Made by a program: the position numbers and the translations under genes. From NCBI GenBank assembly GCA_019456195.1, contig VRUK01000004.1, positions 1-60,376 of the forward strand: a stretch of 60,376 nucleotides of DNA. The letters are read 5' to 3'. The notes under the pieces are model-generated. The model made no database searches and had not been told where the DNA came from. It saw nothing but the letters and a program-made list of their open reading frames with translations. Of this stretch, positions 55,240 through 60,376 are shown piece by piece; the stretch's first letter is position 1, and each line of letters opens with the position of its first letter. Source of the DNA: Planctomycetota bacterium (lineage in GTDB: Bacteria; Planctomycetota; Phycisphaerae; Sedimentisphaerales; Anaerobacaceae).

Positions 55240-56466
55240 ATGTACGAAAAGATTCTTGTCGCACTGGATGGCTCCGAGCCGTCACGATATGCAGGGCAGG
55301 CAGCCATCACCGTAGCGGCGGCCACAGGGAGCAGAATAATCGCCTGCCATGTCTATGGCGCCGAGATCCATCGACGCCGATTTTCTGAAATGGAGCCTGG
55401 TCTTCCCGCGAAGTATCACGAGGAAGAAACCCTGACCGACCTGCGGACAGCCCATGACAGGCTCATGAATGAAGGGTTTCGGGCTTTGTCCACAGGATAC
55501 GTCGAGGACTTCGTGGCCTCATCTCGAGATGCAGGTATTACCGTTGAATCTGTGGCCATGGAAGGTCGCAGCTATACCGGCATTCTCCATCTCGCCAAAA
55601 CACATCGATGTGATTTGATCATGCTCGGTGCCGATGGCCTGGGAGCAATCGGTGATGGTATGCTGGGCGGCACGACTTTACGTATTCTGCACAACGCGCC
55701 ATGTGATGTACTCGTCACTCGTTGTGCCTCGCATAAGGGTCCGATCCTAACTGGTGTGGATGGTAGCCTCGAAGCCTTGAAGGCTGTCTCCAAAGCGGTT
55801 GCTCTCGGGTGTGCTCTGGAAAGACCTGTTCATTTTGTTGCCGCGTACGACCCGGATTTCCATACCCGCGTATTCGGTGTTATGGGGCAATCCCTGTCAC
55901 CTGAGCGTCAGGAGGAGGTAGGCTTAGCCAGCCAGGAAAGGCTGCACGATGATATTATCAACGACGGCCTGGGAAAACTGTATGCGGAATTCCTGCATGA
56001 AGCAGAACACCGCTTCAGCTCCAAAGATGTTACTATCAAGACATTCCTCGTGACCGGCAAGGCGTATCATGCCCTGGATTGTCAGGCAAAGGCCTCCGAT
56101 GCGGACCTTATTGTGGTCAGCCGGCATGGGAATCACCGCGAGCTCTGCTCCCGCCTGGGCTCCAATGCCGAAGGCCTGCTGCGGACCACCTCGGCGAACG
56201 TTCTGCTTGTGGGAGGTGTTGGCGATAAGGTGCCCGGTCCCAAACCCATGATCAAGGTTGAAGAAACCATCACGTCAAAGTCACCTCTGGCATGGGATTC
56301 TGACGCTGAGACCCGCTTGCAGCGCGTGCCTTCCTTCGTACGCAGCATGGCGAAGCGAGCAGTCGAGAACGCCGCGAGAGAATTGGGCAAGCAGCGTGTT
56401 TCGGCTGATGACTTTGACAGCGTAGCCGCTCAATTCGGTATGGGTGCGCGAGGAGGTGACGCATGA
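55240..56466 (+). CDS. Tandem universal stress protein with C-terminal PCP_red-like domain
   Basis: This is 408 residues. Two Usp domains (about 1-160 and 165-325) both keep the ATP-binding G-2X-G-9X-G(S/T) pattern: GADGLGAIGDGMLGG and SRHG...RLGS. The last ~65 residues (WDSDAETRLQRVPSFVRSMAKRAVENAAREL...VSADDFDSVAAQFG) resemble the PCP_red domain first named in light-independent protochlorophyllide reductase, which also occurs fused to other proteins. Its role there is unknown. Its stop overlaps the next small gene (ATGA). It sits between a TCA cluster and an ABC/cytochrome cluster, which suggests a sensor of energy state. Confidence 0.8.
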   Translation: MYEKILVALDGSEPSRYAGQAAITVAAATGSRIIACHVYGAEIHRRRFSEMEPGLPAKYHEEETLTDLRTAHDRLMNEGFRALSTGYVEDFVASSRDAGITVESVAMEGRSYTGILHLAKTHRCDLIMLGADGLGAIGDGMLGGTTLRILHNAPCDVLVTRCASHKGPILTGVDGSLEALKAVSKAVALGCALERPVHFVAAYDPDFHTRVFGVMGQSLSPERQEEVGLASQERLHDDIINDGLGKLYAEFLHEAEHRFSSKDVTIKTFLVTGKAYHALDCQAKASDADLIVVSRHGNHRELCSRLGSNAEGLLRTTSANVLLVGGVGDKVPGPKPMIKVEETITSKSPLAWDSDAETRLQRVPSFVRSMAKRAVENAARELGKQRVSADDFDSVAAQFGMGARGGDA

Positions 56467-56666
56467 ATCCGGTTTCTCAAGCCGAATCAATCACCCTGCA
56501 CAACCGTAAGCCTCTTGCGCCGCCATTCCATCGTCATATTGCCAAGAGCAAACTCATTGACACAACCTGCCGGGTTGGAGATAGTGTACTCATCTACGAT
56601 ATTGTTGCTACCGAGCCGGACGGAGTCGTACGCGTGACCCGCGCAACGCGTTTTCAATTCGAGTAG
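56463..56666 (+). CDS. Small conserved-context protein of unknown function (67 aa)
   Basis: This 67-residue protein has no membrane segment and is probably beta-rich in its second half (CRVGDSVLIYDIVATEPDGVVRVTRATRFQFE). It starts by four-base overlap with the Usp/PCP_red gene and is followed six bases later by the ABC ATPase. It is not a family I recognise. Translational coupling makes it likely real. Confidence 0.5.
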   Translation: MNPVSQAESITLHNRKPLAPPFHRHIAKSKLIDTTCRVGDSVLIYDIVATEPDGVVRVTRATRFQFE

Positions 56667-56672
56667 TCTGCT

Positions 56673-57602
56673 ATGGATCCAATCATTGCAAAGGATATCG
56701 TTCGACTTCATCGCACTGGCCGCGGTGTAAATGGTGTGTCTGTGTCGGTCAAAGCTGGCCAATGCTTCGGTGTACTCGGGCCCAATGGTTCGGGTAAGAC
56801 GATGTTGACCCGCCTCGTAGCAGGTATTGACCGGGCCGATAGTGGACGTTTATCCGTGCTGGGTAAACCTGCCTTTCCAAGACCGCCTCACCTGCGCCGC
56901 TGTTGCGGTGTTGCCCTCGATACGCCTGCCCACTGGGATACCCTCTCCGGGCGACAGAACTTGTGGTTCTTTGCCCGGCAGTATGGTCTGAGCGGCTCCG
57001 CCCTGAGCCGGCGCGTGGACGAACTGCTTCACGAGGCTCAGCTTACTGCCCAGGCAAACGAGCCGGTGGCAGCCTATTCGTTCGGTATGCGCCGAAAACT
57101 GGGCATCATTGAAGCGCTGGCTCATGATCCTGATCTACTAATCCTCGATGAACCATCCGCAGGCGCTGATGTGGCGTTTCTGGATCGATTGGTACAGTTG
57201 ATACACCAGCGCTGCGAAAATGGCAAAACTACATGGATTGCTGACAATGATGCTGACTGGATTGCTCGGGTGGCCACAGATGTAATCCTTCTTTCCGATG
57301 GTCGGATTCAAGCAGGAGGCACCGTCCCGGAACTGATGGCATCGGTGGGGGCACGCAACCAAGTGGACATCCTGCTTGAACAGTCCGGTTTTATTGCTAC
57401 GCCGACTATCAGCGGGATTATAGCATTTCGCTGTAAGGGAAACCATATTAGCGCAGACATAGACGGTAATCCGGAACTGCCGGTCAAGCTGCTCAAGTGG
57501 ATCATCGAATCCGGCGGGCGTGTGCACTCGTTGAAGATTCGCTCGGTGACGCTGCACGAAGCCCTGATGCGACGCGCAACACGACAGGAGGCCGGATCAT
57601 GA
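56673..57602 (+). CDS. ABC transporter ATP-binding protein, atypical Q- and H-loops
   Basis: This is 309 residues, ABC-2/CcmA-type. Walker A is GPNGSGKT, the signature is YSFGMRRKLGIIEAL, and Walker B is LLILDEPSAG. The Q-loop glutamine position reads VALDTPAHWDTLSGRQNL, so Q is replaced by Asp. The H-loop, normally STHD, reads ADNDADW with no histidine. ATP hydrolysis may therefore be altered. The C-terminal ~90 residues are an extra domain. It overlaps the downstream permease gene by four bases (ATGA). Substrate unknown; proximity to cytochrome genes would fit haem or redox-factor export, but this is not shown. Confidence 0.82.
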   Translation: MDPIIAKDIVRLHRTGRGVNGVSVSVKAGQCFGVLGPNGSGKTMLTRLVAGIDRADSGRLSVLGKPAFPRPPHLRRCCGVALDTPAHWDTLSGRQNLWFFARQYGLSGSALSRRVDELLHEAQLTAQANEPVAAYSFGMRRKLGIIEALAHDPDLLILDEPSAGADVAFLDRLVQLIHQRCENGKTTWIADNDADWIARVATDVILLSDGRIQAGGTVPELMASVGARNQVDILLEQSGFIATPTISGIIAFRCKGNHISADIDGNPELPVKLLKWIIESGGRVHSLKIRSVTLHEALMRRATRQEAGS

Positions 57603-58324
57603 TGCATGGAAATGTTTTTCGTCTTCAACTGGCGGCATACTTTGGGGATCGGCGGCGCATAATCCTGCGTATTGGAGTCAGCGCCCTGCTGGCACTGCCT
57701 TTCATCTTTGTGAGTATGCCGGCACGTGCGCAGGCAACTGGTTTAGTAATGGTGATCCTTTTCACAGGCTTCTTCGGTGCCGCAGTTGGGCATGCTCGTC
57801 TGCGTGCCGATTTACGGTATGCGCGTCTGGCACTACTGCCAATGTCGCGCGGAGTGCTTTGGCTGGACCTGGTTCTTGCCTCAGCACTGGCCAGGCTTGC
57901 ACCTGTTATGGTCGTGCTGGCTGGTTTTTTAGTCGTCAGTGGGCGGGAAGTGACACCGGCCTCCTTGATCGATCTTCTTGGGCTTCTGTGTGCATCTCTG
58001 TTGCTGCTGACTCTACTCGGTATGGGTACCGGACGGCTTGCACGCAGCAACGGTGAGGTTCATCTGTTCGGAGCGCTGGTATGTGCCATGCTTGCTTTTA
58101 TCTCCGGAGTCACACCGCTTCCGGAAAAACTGACGTGGTTGACGACTACCACGGCATGGAATCCTATCTCGCGTTTGCTAACGGCTCTTACCAGACTGTC
58201 AAGCGGGCCGGCTTCTATACCCCGAGTGGAGTTTGTTTTCACATCACTCATGGTCACAGCGGTAATTGTGATAGCGGTTATAAGATGGATTTCAGGCGGC
58301 ACGCGAAAAAAAGGAAAAACTTGA
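57599..58324 (+). CDS. ABC transporter membrane subunit
   Basis: This is 241 residues from ATG 57599, six bases after AGGAGG; the frame runs upstream inside the ATPase gene but that is not a start. About six hydrophobic helices are present: the first is ILRIGVSALLALPFIFVSM and the last FTSLMVTAVIVIAVIRWI. Coupled to the ATPase by the ATGA overlap, it is its permease partner. It is similar in size to CcmB-type exporters, but the resemblance is only general. Confidence 0.75.
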   Translation: MMHGNVFRLQLAAYFGDRRRIILRIGVSALLALPFIFVSMPARAQATGLVMVILFTGFFGAAVGHARLRADLRYARLALLPMSRGVLWLDLVLASALARLAPVMVVLAGFLVVSGREVTPASLIDLLGLLCASLLLLTLLGMGTGRLARSNGEVHLFGALVCAMLAFISGVTPLPEKLTWLTTTTAWNPISRLLTALTRLSSGPASIPRVEFVFTSLMVTAVIVIAVIRWISGGTRKKGKT

Positions 58325-58390
58325 TGTCTGGGACATCTTAGTCGATAATAGGAAATCTTTGAAGACATAAGTAGGATAAGCTTAAGCAAT

Positions 58391-58837
58391 ATGGATAACG
58401 TCAGCGTTCTAACCAAGACCTATGTTACTTTGGGTTTGGTCGTGCTCGCCCTGTTTGAGTTCATCACGGCCATGTATGTTTACGGTCGCAAGGGCAGCAA
58501 AGTGCATCCCAAGCTGATTCTGACGCTGCACCGTGTGGGCGGATACGTATTTCTCGTGTATTGGCTCTGGCCTATGATCGTAGGCGCAAACCTGTTGACC
58601 AGGCTGAGCCGTTACACTGACGGCTGGCAGTTCGACGGGCCACGCTTTTTTCACGCCTTACTGGGTGTTACTGTTTTTATCACGCTTCTTTTGAAGATTG
58701 CTTTCATCCGTTTCTATCCGAACTTCCGGACCTATGCCCGGCTGTTAGGTATTCTGATCAGTGCAGCAGTCGTCGTTACGTGGCTGATTGCTGGTGGATT
58801 CTGGTTGTGTATGATGGGCGGCCGAAGCGTATACTGA
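58391..58837 (+). CDS. Four-helix membrane protein, possible b-type cytochrome
   Basis: This is 148 residues with four hydrophobic helices. Histidines sit at the edge of helix 2 (KVHPKLILTLHRVGGYVFLVYW) and in helix 3 (FFHALLGVTVFITLLL). This His arrangement could ligate one haem b, as in cytochrome b561-like or succinate dehydrogenase anchor proteins. It is 66 bases downstream of the ABC permease and convergent with the cytochrome c operon. I do not recognise the family with certainty. Confidence 0.55.
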   Translation: MDNVSVLTKTYVTLGLVVLALFEFITAMYVYGRKGSKVHPKLILTLHRVGGYVFLVYWLWPMIVGANLLTRLSRYTDGWQFDGPRFFHALLGVTVFITLLLKIAFIRFYPNFRTYARLLGILISAAVVVTWLIAGGFWLCMMGGRSVY

Positions 58838-58853
58838 GTGATTAGGCAGCGTA

Positions 58854-59423
58854 CTATGGCTTTTTACTTCGGGCAGCGACGACACGACCGTGAATAAAGA
58901 AAAAATAGGTCAGTACACAAAATAGAATACCAGCGAAACTCACCCCAAATATGGACCAGCCGCTGGGCCGCGGCGCATCGTCGCGAGCAAGAAAGAACGC
59001 ACCCTCCGGAATGCCCACGTCGAAATTCTTTCGAAATCCTGCACGTACGCTGCGCGAAAAGGGCATGCGGTGATACGGACGCAGTCGGCCTACGTGAAAG
59101 TCAATCTCCGCCCATTCTTCACTCACTGCCTCAGATGTGCGCACTACAAGCTGGGCTCCATATTCATCCAGGAGGAAATACGTATAACGTACACCGTGCT
59201 TTGCAAAGGTTGCTGCCTTTGTAAAGTTTGTCTTTCCCTGGATTTTTGCGAACGTAGATCGATGGAAACGTTCCATAGACAATTCGTCCACAGACTGTAT
59301 GTGTATCGGTTCTTTTGTACCGAAGTCATAGCGCAGCTCGGGTATTTGGAATCTGATCATCATAGTTACTACGAGCAGCAAGAACACTTTTAGAATAGTC
59401 AAAAAAATGCGTCCCAGTGACAT
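58854..59423 (-). CDS. Membrane-anchored protein of unknown function
   Basis: This is 189 residues with hydrophobic segments near both ends (ILKVFLLLVVTMMIRF and IFGVSFAGILFCVLTYFFFI) and a soluble middle of ~100 residues. No metal motif or known fold is evident. It is the last gene of the minus-strand cytochrome operon, 47-50 bases after the 69-residue protein. Possibly an accessory subunit of the cytochrome complex. Confidence 0.55.
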   Translation of the reverse strand: MSLGRIFLTILKVFLLLVVTMMIRFQIPELRYDFGTKEPIHIQSVDELSMERFHRSTFAKIQGKTNFTKAATFAKHGVRYTYFLLDEYGAQLVVRTSEAVSEEWAEIDFHVGRLRPYHRMPFSRSVRAGFRKNFDVGIPEGAFFLARDDAPRPSGWSIFGVSFAGILFCVLTYFFFIHGRVVAARSKKP

Positions 59424-59470
59424 ACTTATATATTACCTCCCGGCTTAAAGCCCATCCTGAAGATGACCTT

Positions 59471-59680
59471 TTAGTCGTACCAAAGCCCCAATATTAACAA
59501 CACGATAATAAATAACAGCAGAAACACCGCAATGCTCACCCAGCTCCATACGGTTCGAACCGCCCAGCGAGGATCTTCGGACGGTTCTCGCAGCGGATAT
59601 ACTTCGATTTCATCCTCATGAGCATTAGGTGTTTGGATGTCATCGCCGTCTATCGTCACTTTATCGATTTGCTCGCTCAT
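59471..59680 (-). CDS. Small single-span membrane protein (69 aa)
   Basis: This starts at ATG 59680, seven bases after AAGGAT; GTG 59695 overlapping the upstream stop (GTGA) is also possible, giving 74 residues. It has an acidic N-terminal half (ITH-free, DEIEVYPLREPSEDP) and one C-terminal helix (WVSIAVFLLLFIIVLLILGLWY). It is of the size of small cytochrome-complex subunits. No known family. Confidence 0.55.
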   Translation of the reverse strand: MSEQIDKVTIDGDDIQTPNAHEDEIEVYPLREPSEDPRWAVRTVWSWVSIAVFLLLFIIVLLILGLWYD

Positions 59681-59691
59681 GTTCTTATCCT

Positions 59692-60376
59692 TCACGGTGA
59701 TGGAGAGGTATCCACCTGCGATTCCGGGGAGTCCTCCTTCACGTTATTACTTGTCAGATAGGTGACAATCTTCTGCATCTCCTCGTCCGTAAGCCGCATA
59801 CCATAGGCTCGCATACGCCCTACAACGCGGCCCAAGTCCGAATGCTTGTATTTGTGAACCCGCTCAAGTGTGTGGCACGAGATGCACTTATAGGAAACCA
59901 GATCCGCCACTGTTTCAGGCTTTAGCGCAGGCCGCTCCGGACGTCTCGGCAGATCGTCTGCATACGGAGGTTTGCCTCTGACCATATTAATTCTGATATT
60001 CTCGGCACGTTCCTCCGGATGATATATTTTATCGTAAGATGCAATGCGATTAAAACCTGCGAGCCGTTCACCTGAGGGGCTGATAAATCGAGGACGAGAT
60101 GCTTCCCGTACATAGCCGCCCAGACACACGGTAAGAAATGATAATATGCCCATGAGGATAAAGATTGCCCGGCCCGAACCGCTATGACGGTTCAGCAGGT
60201 GTGTCCCCAACAATCCAGCCAACACAGCCGCCGCCAGCGAGCCCCAGAAAAAAAGCCATGTCATCTGCATTCCCATGCCTAAGTAAAACATTAAGTAAAT
60301 CAGAGCCACGGCGTAAACCGCCGGCATGGGAATCTTAAATTCACTTTTCGATTTTGAAGCCCTGCGGCTAAAGACA
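59692..60376 (-). CDS. Cytochrome c domain at the end of a membrane cytochrome b-like protein (partial)
   Basis: The frame is open to the window edge, so the upstream part is missing; an internal ATG at 60327 would give 211 residues. Two or three membrane helices (VYAVALIYLMFYLGMGM; TWLFFWGSLAAAVLAGLLG; IFILMGILSFLTVCLGGYVREASRPRF) precede a haem c motif CISCH and a distal GMRLTDEEM-type ligand methionine. The GYVREASRPRF segment is typical of the end of cytochrome b/c fused membrane subunits. It is the start of a three-gene minus-strand unit with two small membrane proteins. It may belong to a cytochrome bc-type complex whose main genes lie to the right of the window. Confidence 0.7.
   Translation of the reverse strand, partial: VFSRRASKSKSEFKIPMPAVYAVALIYLMFYLGMGMQMTWLFFWGSLAAAVLAGLLGTHLLNRHSGSGRAIFILMGILSFLTVCLGGYVREASRPRFISPSGERLAGFNRIASYDKIYHPEERAENIRINMVRGKPPYADDLPRRPERPALKPETVADLVSYKCISCHTLERVHKYKHSDLGRVVGRMRAYGMRLTDEEMQKIVTYLTSNNVKEDSPESQVDTSPSP

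Overview
The window reads as one end of a bacterial contig, most likely from a Planctomycetota bacterium (Phycisphaerae-like) or a close PVC relative. This placement is inferred from gene content: a 3-keto-disaccharide hydrolase family (DUF1080) lipoprotein, a GH106 rhamnosidase, very large GH2 and subtilisin-like secreted enzymes, SSS sugar transporters, a bacterial A/V-type ATPase, and multi-haem-style membrane electron carriers. No rRNA, CRISPR array, transposase or integrase was seen. The first eight bases match the end of a common Illumina adapter, so the left edge is probably artefactual.

Layout. (1) 1-4.6 kb: a sugar-acid catabolic operon with the end of a YjhG/YagF-type dehydratase, a DapA-family aldolase, an FGGY kinase and a GntP permease. 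(2) 4.6-10.2 kb, minus strand: a NapH-NapG fused polyferredoxin, a TPR protein with a C-terminal FMN-binding flavinylation motif, and a secreted glycosidase-like/serine hydrolase fusion. (3) 10.4-14.9 kb: an exported thioredoxin-like protein and a PA-domain subtilase. (4) 15.4-26.7 kb: an SSS transporter, an AraA/fucose-isomerase-like enzyme and a GH106 protein in a tightly overlapping operon, then a DUF1080 lipoprotein and a 1302-residue GH2-like protein on the opposite strand. (5) 27.2-36.9 kb: a complete nine-gene A/V-type ATPase operon followed by a UspA-like gene and a PTS-IIA-like gene. (6) About 36.96-37.01 kb: the decayed 3' part of a tRNA-Pro(UGG), on the minus strand. (7) 37.5-40.3 kb: the three-gene proton-translocating transhydrogenase. 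(8) 40.3-54.9 kb, minus strand: a large TCA-cycle cluster (fumC, acn, sdhA, sdhB, sucC, sucD, sucA, sucB, gltA) ending in an FMN alpha-hydroxy-acid dehydrogenase. (9) 55.2-60.4 kb: a tandem-Usp/PCP_red-like protein with an ABC transporter pair, a 4-TM possible b-type cytochrome and, on the opposite strand, the end of a membrane cytochrome c subunit with two small membrane proteins.

How it fits together. The left half harvests plant or algal polysaccharide sugars and uronic/aldonic acids outside the cell, with a possible extracytoplasmic flavin/ferredoxin electron route. The right half is central respiratory metabolism: oxidative TCA enzymes, NADPH balancing by Pnt, and a cytochrome complex. 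IDH, MDH, lipoamide dehydrogenase and the succinate dehydrogenase membrane anchor are not present in the window.

Most interesting points: the tRNA-Pro fragment, whose orientation predicts that the transhydrogenase/TCA/cytochrome side is an inserted island; sucC, which appears to start at an AUC codon behind a strong Shine-Dalgarno; the NapH-NapG fusion beside a flavinylated TPR protein; the glycosidase/serine-hydrolase fusion; an ABC ATPase lacking its H-loop histidine and Q-loop glutamine; a roughly 60-bp dispersed intergenic repeat; and a GH2-like protein lacking the expected acid/base glutamate.
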